Numbered from the stretch's first letter, positions 9,102 to 17,852 are shown. The stretch is DNA of 64,000 bases from Salinicoccus halodurans (GCF_900114445.1 NZ_FOTB01000002.1:395752-459751), one strand, 5' to 3'. Numbers and translations are program-made. The notes: generated by a model not told the origin, from the sequence alone.

Positions 9102-9123
9102 AAACATTAGGGGTGTAGAAAAT

Positions 9124-10341
9124 ATGTTTGCTAAAATCAAGGAAAAACTGAAGATTTTTGGTCCGGGGGCGATTGTTACAGCCTCTTTCATCGGACCGGG
9201 GACTGTGACCACAGCAACACGTGCCGGAGCCGGTTTTGGTTTCGCATTACTCTGGGCAATTATTTTCTCAATCATTGCGACGATTGTACTCCAGGAGATG
9301 GTTGCAAGAATCGGTATTGTAACAAAGCAGGGACTGGGTGAAAACATACGTGATCTGTTTGATAATGTCATACTTAAATTCGCGGCAGTCTGGATTGTCA
9401 TGATTGCAGTCTGCGTAGGCTGTGCAGCGTATATCAGCGGTGACCTGCTCGGCACTTCGCTCGGTGTCTCTTATTTATTTGGCGTGCCTGAAAATTATGT
9501 GGCACCGATAGTCGGTATAGTCATTCTGATGCTTGGGCTCAGCGGCAGTTATAAAATCATAGAAAAAGTGATGCTTGTTCTGATTGTGCTGATGAGTTTC
9601 ACTTTTATAACAACAATGTTCGTTTCCGGTCCGGGTATCGTGGAGATATTGAAAGGGGCCTTCATTCCGGGTATTCCAAACGGATCCATTTTAATGATCG
9701 TCGCTTTGATCGGTACTACGGTGGTGCCGTATAATTTCTTCATCCATGCTTCTACAGTAAGTGAAAAATGGGACAGTGCAGAAGGGCTGAGGGAATCCCG
9801 CTGGGATACGATCATCACGATTACCGTCGGGGGCATCATTACCGCTGCAATACTTATCACTGCCGGTGCTTTGATCCAGGGGCGTGAAGTGACAAGCATC
9901 GTTGAACTGGCGGCGCCACTCGAACCGCTGATGGGAGACTGGGCGCCATTCTTCATCAGTATCGGCCTGTTTGCAGCCGGCTTATCCTCAGCAATCGCCT
10001 CTCCGATGGGTGCAGCAGTGACAGTAAGCAGTTTCATGAGATGGGAGGGCGGTGTCAACGGTACCAAATATAAAATCGTATTCAGCCTCGTCATCGGTCT
10101 GGGTATCGTAACATCAGCGCTTGGCTTTGAACCGCTTGAAGTGCTGCTGTTTGCACAGGCTCTCAACGGTCTGATCCTGCCCATCATTGCCATACTCATC
10201 ATGGTTGTCATCAATAAGAAAAACTTCATGGGCAGACATGTAAATCCTTTATGGCTTAATATCGTCGGCTGGGCAGTGGCGGCTGTCGTTTCATTCCTGG
10301 GTGTCTACAGTCTTGTGGATGCCGTAACTGCCTTTGCATAA
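9124..10341 (+). CDS. Nramp-family transporter lacking the canonical metal-binding residues
   Basis: 405 residues with about 11 hydrophobic helices and clear Nramp/SLC11 similarity. In helix 1 the canonical DPGN is GPGT (in SFIGPGTVTTAT); in helix 6 the canonical MPH is VPY (in TTVVPYNFFIH). The Asp, Asn and Met that coordinate Mn or Fe in true Nramps are all replaced, so transition-metal transport by the usual mechanism is unlikely. Divergent Nramp homologues transport Mg or are linked to amino-acid catabolic genes (YcsG beside 5-oxoprolinase in Bacillus). I infer a ligand tied to the upstream ureohydrolase. ATG 9124 follows AGGGGTG; further upstream starts would run through the terminator. 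Confidence 0.85.
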   Translation: MFAKIKEKLKIFGPGAIVTASFIGPGTVTTATRAGAGFGFALLWAIIFSIIATIVLQEMVARIGIVTKQGLGENIRDLFDNVILKFAAVWIVMIAVCVGCAAYISGDLLGTSLGVSYLFGVPENYVAPIVGIVILMLGLSGSYKIIEKVMLVLIVLMSFTFITTMFVSGPGIVEILKGAFIPGIPNGSILMIVALIGTTVVPYNFFIHASTVSEKWDSAEGLRESRWDTIITITVGGIITAAILITAGALIQGREVTSIVELAAPLEPLMGDWAPFFISIGLFAAGLSSAIASPMGAAVTVSSFMRWEGGVNGTKYKIVFSLVIGLGIVTSALGFEPLEVLLFAQALNGLILPIIAILIMVVINKKNFMGRHVNPLWLNIVGWAVAAVVSFLGVYSLVDAVTAFA

Positions 10342-10416
10342 GATGAATGAATTTCAAACTACAGGCGTTTTGATTTATAATTAGTATGAGTATAGTTGGA
10401 AAGGGTGTCAGTAAGT

Positions 10417-10833
10417 ATGAAAGTGAAGACAAAATGGCAGGGCGGCATGGCTTTCAATTCGGTTGGAGAAAGCTCGGGATATGACGTTACGATGGACGCT
10501 TCGGGTGAAGTGGGCGGTAATGACAGCGGCCCGAGACCGATGGAAATGGTTCTCCATGGCGTGGCTGGATGCATGGGAATCGACCTTTGTGTCATCATGC
10601 GCCGCGAGATGGATAAGATTGAGTCCATTGAGATAGATATCGAGGGCGACAGAAGAGACACTGAACCCAAAAGCTTCAAGAAGGTGGATCTGACAGTGAA
10701 GATCAGGGGAGATGTGAAAGCAAAGGTCGCACAAAGAGCAGTCGATTTGTCAGCCGATAAATATTGTTCTGCCATCAACTCATTGAATGCAGAAGTGATA
10801 ACCCATCTTGAACTTAATGGGGAACGTCAATAG
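10417..10833 (+). CDS. OsmC family protein
   Basis: 138 residues with the OsmC/Ohr fold pattern: GGNDSGPRPMEM before the first conserved Cys (GVAGCMGIDL) and the second Cys late in SADKYCSAIN. OsmC and Ohr proteins reduce organic hydroperoxides through these two cysteines in the cytosol. This member belongs to the general OsmC/YhfA-like group, not to Ohr with certainty. ATG 10417 lies 9 nt after AAAGGGTG, while TTG 10396 lacks a ribosome site. It is monocistronic and shares a bidirectional terminator with the convergent lipoprotein gene. Confidence 0.9.
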   Translation: MKVKTKWQGGMAFNSVGESSGYDVTMDASGEVGGNDSGPRPMEMVLHGVAGCMGIDLCVIMRREMDKIESIEIDIEGDRRDTEPKSFKKVDLTVKIRGDVKAKVAQRAVDLSADKYCSAINSLNAEVITHLELNGERQ

Positions 10834-10835
10834 GA

Positions 10836-10873
10836 AAAACAGGTACATCCAAAAATCTGGATGTACCTGTTTT
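10836..10873. terminator. Bidirectional terminator between the osmC-like and lipoprotein genes
   Basis: A 15-bp perfect stem (AAACAGGTACATCCA with its complement, loop AAAATC) flanked by A- and T-rich tracts. It works for both convergent genes. Confidence 0.9.
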
Positions 10874-10876
10874 AAA

Positions 10877-11491
10877 TTAATCAGCGCCTTCGTCCGTATA
10901 AAACTCTGTTTCTGACAGATCTTTAAACTGGATGATGATTTCTGAAATCCGGTCTTCCTGTGTATAATTCATCATGACATAATAACCATTGTCGTTATCA
11001 CTATCGTAGATCATACGGAAATCGGAAGTTTCATCTGATGTTGGCCAGCCAAAGTTTTCCACAGCATCATTTTTGTAAAAATTCTCAGGGAATATGATGA
11101 TGCCGTCCGCTTTAAGTTCACTCAGGTTTTCCACATTTTCAACAGAAGACGGAAAGTTGAATCCGATGTGATCATAATGATAATATGTGCCGTCAATGCT
11201 ACTGCCTTTCCCGGCCGGCTCCCCCAGAGTGTCCACCATGTATGCGTAGCTTGAATGGACGGTGACCGTCCTGTACTCGTAGCTTCCATTGAAAAAATTT
11301 GATATGAAAGCAGGACGGGTTACATCGATTGGATTGATTTCAGGCGGAGCCTGTTTTTCTTCGGTGCGGACTTCCTCTGTATCTTCTTCTGTTGATTCCT
11401 CCGGCGTTCTTTCATCTGCCGGATCTCCGGAGATGCCAAAGCAGGCAGTGAAAGCCAGTGATACAAATGATAGGATCAGGAAAAATTTCAT
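10877..11491 (-). CDS. Predicted lipoprotein, unknown function
   Basis: 204 residues. A signal sequence of about 16 residues ends in a lipobox (AFTAC), so the mature protein should be a membrane-anchored lipoprotein on the outer face. It is followed by an acidic Glu/Thr-rich linker (about residues 22-48) and a folded C-terminal domain of about 150 residues with many aromatic residues and Asp/Asn. ATG 11491 follows GGAG at 9 nt. I do not recognise the domain; the pattern resembles small DUF-type lipoproteins of staphylococci. It lies upstream of osmC (convergent) and downstream of the antiporter on the same strand. Confidence 0.85.
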   Translation of the reverse strand: MKFFLILSFVSLAFTACFGISGDPADERTPEESTEEDTEEVRTEEKQAPPEINPIDVTRPAFISNFFNGSYEYRTVTVHSSYAYMVDTLGEPAGKGSSIDGTYYHYDHIGFNFPSSVENVENLSELKADGIIIFPENFYKNDAVENFGWPTSDETSDFRMIYDSDNDNGYYVMMNYTQEDRISEIIIQFKDLSETEFYTDEGAD

Positions 11492-11541
11492 TATATTCAA
11501 CTCCTGCTTTTTGATTATCTGTTAAAGACTTCTTAAACATG

Positions 11542-13008
11542 CTATTTACCCATTCCTGATTTTTTGGATCTGCCGAAATATTCTTCTGCCTCTTTGCGCA
11601 GCCTGCGGGGCATCATTACATAAATGAAGTCATCAGAATGCATTCGAGTGTCACCGTCCGGTGTGATAAGAACATTTTCACGCAGCACGGCGATTATCTG
11701 TATATTTTCAGACAGGTCCAAATCTCTGATTTTCACATCTTCATATGCATAATTCTTTGGCAATTCGATTCCGTATATATCATTTTTTGTTTGCCCGAGA
11801 GTGAGCAGCTCTGTAGAATGTGAGGGACTCTCACATTCATCTTTTTCAAAGCCCAGCCACTTTGCGACAGGTGTAATGGTACTGCCCTGCAGCAAAGCGG
11901 AAAATATTACGATGAAGAAGACGATATTAAAAATCATATAACCATGCTCAATCTCATCGACAAGTGGATAGGTGGCCAATACGATCGGCACTGATCCCCG
12001 GAGGCCAGCCCATGAGAGAAACAATTTCTCTCTAAAGTTGAATCTGCTGAAAACGAGTGTAAGGAATACACCGATCGGTCTTGCGATGAACATCAATATC
12101 AGTGCCATTAAAATGCCTTCAAAGGCATAATTGAAAAATTCTTCCGGAAAAGCTAGAAGTCCGAGCATTATAAACATGACGATCTGCATTGTCCATGCAA
12201 GTCCTTCATTGAAACGCAGTATGGAATATTTGTAAGTCAGAGACCGGTTGCCCATGAAGACGGCCATGACATAGACGGCGAGCAGGCCGCTGGCTTCTGC
12301 GAATTCTGTGATTCCGAATGCAAACATTGCGAAGCCGAGAGACAATACAGGATAAAGGCCGGAAGCTTCAAGACTGATTTTATTGATGGCAGATATGCCA
12401 ATCTTACCAATGAGGATACCGGCAGCCAGTCCGGCGCCCATCTGCCAGAAAAATGTGAGGATCAGAGACAGGACATTTGTGCCGCCGGGCATTTCGATGA
12501 TGGAAATGATGGTGACTGTCAGGAAGACGGCCATGGGATCGTTGGTTCCGGACTCAGTTTCCAGGGTAGAAGACAATTTTTCTTTAATGCTTTTACTGCC
12601 AAAAGCAGCGAATACTGCAGCTGCATCGGTTGAACCGACTATTGCACCGAGCAGAAAAGCAGTCATTAAATCCAGATCCAATATAAAGTATGCGAATATA
12701 CCCAGGATGAAACTGGTAAGCAGCACGCCAATCGTTGCCAGAAGCAATGCGGGTACGGCAACTTTCCTGATTCTTGATATATTCGTCTGCAGACCGCCCT
12801 CGAAAAGTATGACTACCAAAGCGGCCATACCAATGGTCTGGGTAAGTTGTGCATTATCATAATAGATTATCTGGTTTAACAGAAGACCGATAATAATGAA
12901 CAGTACGAGGGACGGAACTCCGAGGCCGGAGGCAAACCGGGTCATCATGACTCCGGATATGAGCAGCACTGCAATCAGCAATATAGGTTGATCCAGAAAA
13001 AATGACAT
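11542..13008 (-). CDS. K+/H+ (or Na+/H+) antiporter with RCK_C domain, NhaP2/CvrA type
   Basis: 488 residues: about 12-13 membrane helices of the CPA1 family (residues 1-390) with the ion-binding region STDAAAVFAAF and ESGTNDPMAVFL, then a cytosolic TrkA-C (RCK_C) domain at about residues 400-475, as in NhaP2/CvrA potassium/proton antiporters. It would extrude K+ or Na+ in exchange for protons, relevant to salt and pH homeostasis, which fits the nearby betaine transporter. TGGAGG precedes ATG 13008 by 6 nt. It is divergent from the ABC ATPase gene across a 73-bp gap. Confidence 0.92.
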   Translation of the reverse strand: MSFFLDQPILLIAVLLISGVMMTRFASGLGVPSLVLFIIIGLLLNQIIYYDNAQLTQTIGMAALVVILFEGGLQTNISRIRKVAVPALLLATIGVLLTSFILGIFAYFILDLDLMTAFLLGAIVGSTDAAAVFAAFGSKSIKEKLSSTLETESGTNDPMAVFLTVTIISIIEMPGGTNVLSLILTFFWQMGAGLAAGILIGKIGISAINKISLEASGLYPVLSLGFAMFAFGITEFAEASGLLAVYVMAVFMGNRSLTYKYSILRFNEGLAWTMQIVMFIMLGLLAFPEEFFNYAFEGILMALILMFIARPIGVFLTLVFSRFNFREKLFLSWAGLRGSVPIVLATYPLVDEIEHGYMIFNIVFFIVIFSALLQGSTITPVAKWLGFEKDECESPSHSTELLTLGQTKNDIYGIELPKNYAYEDVKIRDLDLSENIQIIAVLRENVLITPDGDTRMHSDDFIYVMMPRRLRKEAEEYFGRSKKSGMGK

Positions 13009-13081
13009 CTAAGACCTCCATGGCTTCTTTAATTATGATTATAGGGTACTGATTTATAAAATACTAGCGGAGGTGACCGGT

Positions 13082-13795
13082 GTGCTTACAATTGAAAAGC
13101 TTAAACTGGATTATGGAAAATTCCGGATGAATATAGAAGATTTAAGTTTTGGGAAAGGACTCCATGCCGTACTCGGGCCGAACGGCAGCGGGAAAAGTTC
13201 ATTGATGAGGGCGATACTTGGATACAGTGATGATTCTATAAAGATGCGGGATATTTATTACAGGGGAAGTAAGGTTGGAACGACACATCAGTTTCTAAGC
13301 TACCTTCCGCAAGACAGTCCCGTGTTCCGAATCACTGCAGATGAGTATATCAATATGACAGCTGATCATCAGAATGAAGATCTGTATCAAAGTCTGATTG
13401 AAACATTTGAGCTGGAAAATTTCACAGACCGGACGATAGAAGTGTTGTCCGGCGGGGAATTCAAGCGGGTGCAGTGTGCACAGATCGCGATGGAGCAAAA
13501 AAACATCATGATGCTTGATGAGGTTGAACAGGGACTGGATCTTAAATATCAGCATCAGATATTGAAATGGATGAAAGCTGAAGCGGACAAAAAAACAATC
13601 ATCGCAAACATGCATGATGCAGCCCTTGCGATGACTTATGCAGATACTGTTACGATGATCAAAGACGGCAGGGTGATTGCTTCGGGGATCGGTCCGGACA
13701 GAGTCACATCAGAAATGCTTTCCGATTGCTATTCCATTCCACTCACAATAGAGAGGCGGAAAGACAGCTTTGTGGTCTTTCACAATACTCTATAA
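13082..13795 (+). CDS. ABC transporter ATP-binding protein, FecE-like, without permease partner
   Basis: About 237 residues with a complete ATPase core: Walker A GPNGSGKSS, signature LSGGEFKRVQ, Walker B MMLDEVEQ and the switch His in NMHDAA. Order and length resemble iron-siderophore/cobalamin importers (FecE/BtuD). GTG 13082 has GGAGG 8 nt upstream; GTG 13073 overlaps that site. No permease or binding protein is adjacent, so it either serves a transporter encoded elsewhere or has another role. The end overlaps the convergent coaW stop by 6 bp. Confidence 0.9.
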   Translation: MLTIEKLKLDYGKFRMNIEDLSFGKGLHAVLGPNGSGKSSLMRAILGYSDDSIKMRDIYYRGSKVGTTHQFLSYLPQDSPVFRITADEYINMTADHQNEDLYQSLIETFELENFTDRTIEVLSGGEFKRVQCAQIAMEQKNIMMLDEVEQGLDLKYQHQILKWMKAEADKKTIIANMHDAALAMTYADTVTMIKDGRVIASGIGPDRVTSEMLSDCYSIPLTIERRKDSFVVFHNTL

Positions 13796-14587
13796 TACTG
13801 CCCCGATTGCGCCGGAATATTCACCGTTTTCGATAATATGGGCATTGGCTCCCTTGAGTCCGGCATATCTCTCTATGATTTCTCTCATTACATCGTTATT
13901 GAGCAGGGTGGAACCGATAAAGACAATCTCTTTCGTGTCGAATCCATCAGCGAGGCTTATGCCGATTGCGGTTACGGTCTCGGCAACCAGGCCGATGACT
14001 GCCTGGAGCTTGTCTGCATTGCTCAAATTATGAATGTTGCCGCTGAGGACATTGCCGAAGTTGCTCGCAGTGAGATCTCCCGGAATCGGGGTAGGCCGGC
14101 CGGCATAAATATGGTGGACCTGAAGATCGACTTCATCCCTGTTTCCTTTTTCGGCCAGTTTGATGATCTCATCATAGGAGTCCATGTCAGTAAGAAGTTT
14201 GGACAGCCCCATCAGAGTGCCGCCGCCGACTCCAGACCCGCCTACCCGTGTCTGCCCGTCTTCATCTGCCTGATGAAAACTCGTGCCTGTCCCGACGTTC
14301 AGGTAGACGAAGCGGCCGATTGATAATTCCTGTTCTTTCATGAGTGCAGTCAACCCTCGGAATGTCGCGTCGAACTCGACTGACATTCCATATGTACAGT
14401 TCAATTTCTCATCCATATATTCCGCCTTACCGCCGGTAAGATATATCTCATCTTCTGTATGATGGGTATTAAGTTCATCAATCAGGATATCTATTTCTGA
14501 AGATGATCTTTTTTCAAACCGTCTTTCTCCATTCTTAAGGTAGACGATTTTTAAAAGTGTCCCACCTGCGTCAATTCCGATTTTCAT
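13790..14587 (-). CDS. coaW: Type II pantothenate kinase CoaW
   Basis: 265 residues of the ASKHA fold with N-terminal phosphate loop GIDAGGTLLKIVYL and glycine-rich NVGTGTSFH and GGSGVGGGTLMGL segments. This is the staphylococcal-type pantothenate kinase, related to the eukaryotic enzymes; it carries out the first step of CoA synthesis and is typically insensitive to CoA feedback. GGAGG precedes ATG 14587. The promoter probably lies inside the upstream terminator loop (see 14602-14648). It is convergent with, and overlaps by 6 bp, the ABC ATPase gene. Confidence 0.94.
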   Translation of the reverse strand: MKIGIDAGGTLLKIVYLKNGERRFEKRSSSEIDILIDELNTHHTEDEIYLTGGKAEYMDEKLNCTYGMSVEFDATFRGLTALMKEQELSIGRFVYLNVGTGTSFHQADEDGQTRVGGSGVGGGTLMGLSKLLTDMDSYDEIIKLAEKGNRDEVDLQVHHIYAGRPTPIPGDLTASNFGNVLSGNIHNLSNADKLQAVIGLVAETVTAIGISLADGFDTKEIVFIGSTLLNNDVMREIIERYAGLKGANAHIIENGEYSGAIGAVL

Positions 14588-14601
14588 AATTAGCCTCCAA
14601 C

Positions 14602-14648
14602 AAAAAAGAATGTCATTGGATTTATTATACCAATGACATTCTTCTTTT
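14602..14648 (-). terminator. Terminator of the betaine transporter gene with coaW -10 in its loop
   Basis: A 14-bp perfect stem (14606-14619 with 14630-14643) and 10-nt loop, with A/T tracts on both sides. On the minus strand the loop contains TATAAT (14624-14629), suitably placed to be the coaW -10 element, with a weak TTAAAA -35 17 bp upstream. Confidence 0.8.
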
Positions 14649-14660
14649 TTAACATGAAAT

Positions 14661-16247
14661 TTATACGTTTTTCCTTTTGCCTTTTTTCTGTCTGCGTTTC
14701 ATCGAGTCGTTCGGCTCCCGTCTGAGCGACTTGGAAACAGCGACAATCATAAGGATCAGGATGACACCGAACGGAAGTCCTGCAAGCAGGGAAGCTGCCT
14801 GAAGACTGGTTAATCCTCCGGCGATGATCAAAGTTACAGTGAGGAGGCCGAGAAGCACACCCCAGATAATCTTCAATCTCATTCCAGGATTTTCTGTATT
14901 CCCTGATGTCATTCCGGCTACTATGAACGTTGCAGAGTCTGCCGACGTGACCAGGAAAGTGAAAATCAGCAGAATCGCAAGAGCCGAGAACAACTCTGTC
15001 AGCGGCAACTGGTCAAACAATGCAAACAATGCGGCAGTGTCATCTTCCAGTACAAGCCCTCCGATATTCGTGCCGTTAAATAAATCGGAATAGATAGCTG
15101 TACCGCCGAGAGCGCCAATCCACAGGAATGACAGTATTGGCGGGACAATGAGAATCCCCATTACATACTCGCGGATTGTCCGTCCCTTGGATACGCGTGC
15201 TACGAATGAACCTATGAATGGACTCCAGGCAATAACCCACGCCCAGTAGAAGACAGTCCACTCCTGGACCCAGACTTCTCCCGAATAGGGCTGCATCCTG
15301 AGTGAGTAGCCGACATAATTTGAAATATAATCCCCGAGTCCGACGATGATGCTTTCCATGATGAACGTAAAAGGACCCATGGCCATTACGAAAATGGTGA
15401 TGACTGCTGCGAGGATCATATTCAGGTTGCTCAGCCATTTGATGCCTCTTTTTAAACCTGTCGTAGTAGAAAGTATGAAAAGACCCGTCATTACAGCAGT
15501 AAGTATGATTTGCGTCAGGGCACCCGAAGGTATTCCGTAGGCGATATTCAAACCACCATCCATCTGCATGATGCCAAGGCCGACGGAAGTGGCCATCCCG
15601 GTTACTGTTGCAATTACGGCGAGAATATCAATCGCTTTTCTGGCTTTCCTGTTATATTCCGTGCCGAAAAGCGGCTCAAGAGAAGTTGATACGAGACCAT
15701 TTTTTTGTTTGCGGTATTGAGAATAACCAATAGCGAGTCCCGCGACACCGAATATCGACCATTGGGAAATACCCCAGTGGAAGAATGAATAGCCCATTGC
15801 CATCCTTGCGGCATCTTCATTCTCAATCGGTCCACCTGTAAACGGCGAAATCATGTAGTGACTCATCGGTTCAGCCACACCGAAGAATACGAGCCCTACA
15901 CCAAGGCCTGCGGAAAATAACATCCCTATCCAGGAACGGAATGAAAATTCCGGCTTTGACTGGTCTCCGCCCAATTTGACCCTGCCGTACGGAGACAGTG
16001 CAAGAAATATAAGAAAAACACCAAAACCAAAAACTGCAATCATGAAGAACCAGCTGAAGTAATTCGAAATCCAGCCATAGACTGATTCTGAGGCTATCTG
16101 GAATCTATCGGGTATTATTATGGCGAGAATCGCCGCAAACAGAATTACGCTTGCTGATACCCAGAAAACAAGCCCTAATCTTGAATTTTTTTCTGGCTTT
16201 TTCGGAATTTCATCATCTGAATCATTCGCTAAATTTTCTTTTTTCAA
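14661..16247 (-). CDS. BCCT family betaine/carnitine/choline transporter
   Basis: 528 residues with 12 predicted membrane helices. The family signature lies in the Trp-rich segment TVFYWAWVIAWSPFIGSFVA followed by RVSKGRTIREYV, and the Gly-rich first helix of the repeat is GMLFSAGLGVGLVFFGVAEP. It imports compatible solutes such as glycine betaine (OpuD/BetL group), driven by Na+. The cytosolic tails are charged, and the basic C-terminus is typical of osmosensing members. TTG 16247 is chosen because a GGGGGAG site precedes it, whereas upstream starts lack one. It is monocistronic with its own terminator. Confidence 0.93.
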   Translation of the reverse strand: MKKENLANDSDDEIPKKPEKNSRLGLVFWVSASVILFAAILAIIIPDRFQIASESVYGWISNYFSWFFMIAVFGFGVFLIFLALSPYGRVKLGGDQSKPEFSFRSWIGMLFSAGLGVGLVFFGVAEPMSHYMISPFTGGPIENEDAARMAMGYSFFHWGISQWSIFGVAGLAIGYSQYRKQKNGLVSTSLEPLFGTEYNRKARKAIDILAVIATVTGMATSVGLGIMQMDGGLNIAYGIPSGALTQIILTAVMTGLFILSTTTGLKRGIKWLSNLNMILAAVITIFVMAMGPFTFIMESIIVGLGDYISNYVGYSLRMQPYSGEVWVQEWTVFYWAWVIAWSPFIGSFVARVSKGRTIREYVMGILIVPPILSFLWIGALGGTAIYSDLFNGTNIGGLVLEDDTAALFALFDQLPLTELFSALAILLIFTFLVTSADSATFIVAGMTSGNTENPGMRLKIIWGVLLGLLTVTLIIAGGLTSLQAASLLAGLPFGVILILMIVAVSKSLRREPNDSMKRRQKKGKRKNV

Positions 16248-16411
16248 AATTTCTCCCCCTAAATTTTGCAAATTCTTTTTGCTGTACCCCCATTTACTGT
16301 ATAATAAACGCAATAAATCACGCTTCGATATCTGGGTGACAATAATAAACTCTTAAGGGTATAGTTAGTATAATAACAAAATGAATAAACTTGTCAAAAA
16401 GGGGTTTCAAT

Positions 16412-17251
16412 ATGACCGACATCATAATTCGCGATTATCAAGAGGAAGATCGAGGGAATTTAAAAGCATTCGAACTGAGTGAGAAGCAGCAGGTGTATTC
16501 GAGTCTGCCTATGGATGTGCTTGATGATGCGCTCAAAGATCCATACCGCACACCCTGTGTAGTACAGAATGAGGATCAGGAAATTGTGGGATTTTTCGTG
16601 CTTCATAAATATTATCAGCATGAAGGGTACGATACGCCGCATGAAGTCGTATATATCAGGTCTCTGTCTATTAATGAAAAGCTGCAGGGCAGGGGATACG
16701 GGACTAAAGTTGCTATGGCTCTGCCGCAGTATGTCCAGGGGAAATACGAAGCGCTTGATCATCTTTACCTGGTGGTAGACGCGGAAAATCAGGCCGCCTG
16801 GAGTCTGTATGAGCGGGCAGGTTTTATGCACACTGCGACTAAGGAGGACGGACCGATCGGTAAGGAGCGTTTATATTATTTGGATCTGGATCAAAAATAT
16901 GTACATAATGTAAAATTGAAACTCGACGAATCAGCCGTTCTGCCGAAAGTCAGAATAGAGATCATTTTGAATAAAAAGGAAAAAGTGGGTTATATAGAGG
17001 GGGAAGTGGATAAAGAGGTATTAAGGATCACCCATCTTTATACAGAATTGGAAGAACGGAACCGTGGAATCGCTTCGACTGCACTGCGTCAGTTCGGTAC
17101 ATTCTTAAGAAGGAACATGCCTGAAATCAGAGATTTGATTGTTCATATGGATGATGCGGCAGAGAAAATAAGATTGTTTGAGCGTGTCGGTTTTGTTAAA
17201 TTTGATGAAGATGAAAATTCGAAGCTTTACAAGAAGTATATAAACTATTAA
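16412..17251 (+). CDS. Tandem GNAT-domain protein
   Basis: 279 residues. The first half (about 1-165) is a normal GNAT acetyltransferase with the acetyl-CoA loop LQGRGYGTKVA and the C-terminal NQAAWSLYERAGF. The second half (about 175-279) repeats the pattern weakly: a strand-rich start, EERNRGIASTALRQFG in place of the CoA loop, and EKIRLFERVGF. This suggests a duplicated or pseudo-dimeric GNAT whose second site may be degenerate. The substrate is unknown. ATG 16412 follows AAAAGGGG. It lies immediately upstream of rpoE, divergent from the BCCT gene. Confidence 0.85.
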   Translation: MTDIIIRDYQEEDRGNLKAFELSEKQQVYSSLPMDVLDDALKDPYRTPCVVQNEDQEIVGFFVLHKYYQHEGYDTPHEVVYIRSLSINEKLQGRGYGTKVAMALPQYVQGKYEALDHLYLVVDAENQAAWSLYERAGFMHTATKEDGPIGKERLYYLDLDQKYVHNVKLKLDESAVLPKVRIEIILNKKEKVGYIEGEVDKEVLRITHLYTELEERNRGIASTALRQFGTFLRRNMPEIRDLIVHMDDAAEKIRLFERVGFVKFDEDENSKLYKKYINY

Positions 17252-17259
17252 ATTAGTGC

Positions 17260-17288
17260 TTGATTCATACGTCGTTTAAATGTATGAT
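17260..17288 (+). promoter_or_regulatory. Promoter of rpoE with internal inverted repeat
   Basis: -35 TTGATT (17260-17265), a 17-bp spacer and -10 TATGAT (17283-17288). TCATAC (17265-17270) and GTATGA (17282-17287) form an inverted repeat across the spacer and could serve as an operator or as the hairpin ending the GNAT transcript. Confidence 0.7.
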
Positions 17289-17324
17289 GTTTTTTGACAT
17301 TCCAGACTGGAAAGGATGAATTGG

Positions 17325-17852
17325 ATGCGACTGGATGATTACTCCAAGGAAATGATGGATGAGAACTCTTTCATCGACATGTCCCATATTTATTTACAGG
17401 AACAGGGCAAGGAAAAGAACCTCTATGATATTATTGATAAGTTCAAAAAGGTAGGCGGTTATACAGATGATGAAATCGAAAACCGTGTACTTCAATTTTA
17501 TACAGATTTAAATACCGACGGCAGATTTCTGAGCACCGGAGAAGGGGTCTGGGGTCTGAGAGACTGGTATTCTGTAGATGATATTTCAGATAAGATTGCA
17601 CCTACGATTCACAAAATAGAACTCGCAGTAGAGGAAGAAGACCCGATTGTCTATGATGAAGTGGAAGCGTTCGATCAGGATAAGGAACTTGTCGAAGATG
17701 ATACAGAAGATCTTGATTCTCCTTTGAATGACAACGAAGTGGAATCGGAAGATGACCTCGATGAGGCTATGGATGACTCCATCGACGAGAGTGTCGAATA
17801 TGATGATACTGATGAGCTGGAAGACAGCTACGAAGATAAACCGGACCTCTAA
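17325..17852 (+). CDS. rpoE: RNA polymerase delta subunit
   Basis: 175 residues. The N-terminal HARE/wing domain (about 1-90) contains [22 protein letters not shown] and [16 protein letters not shown], as in staphylococcal and Bacillus RpoE; the remainder is a long disordered Asp/Glu tail. Delta binds RNA polymerase, displaces nucleic acids, speeds recycling and increases sensitivity to initiating NTP levels. ATG 17325 is chosen because GGAAAGG lies 9 nt upstream, whereas ATG 17316 abuts that site, and because the N-terminus then matches known homologues. The next gene is pyrG, the usual order. Confidence 0.96.
   Translation: MRLDDYSKEMMDENSFIDMSHIYLQEQGKEKNLYDIIDKFKKVGGYTDDEIENRVLQFYTDLNTDGRFLSTGEGVWGLRDWYSVDDISDKIAPTIHKIELAVEEEDPIVYDEVEAFDQDKELVEDDTEDLDSPLNDNEVESEDDLDEAMDDSIDESVEYDDTDELEDSYEDKPDL

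Noticed and set aside
9549-10229. Long minus-strand open frame opposite the Nramp-like gene
   Set aside because: Composition mirrors the antisense of membrane helices; no ribosome site or conserved motif.
13790-13795. Frameshift or misassembly at the overlapping ends of the ABC ATPase and coaW
   Set aside because: Both proteins have normal C-termini; a 6-bp convergent overlap is ordinary in compact genomes.
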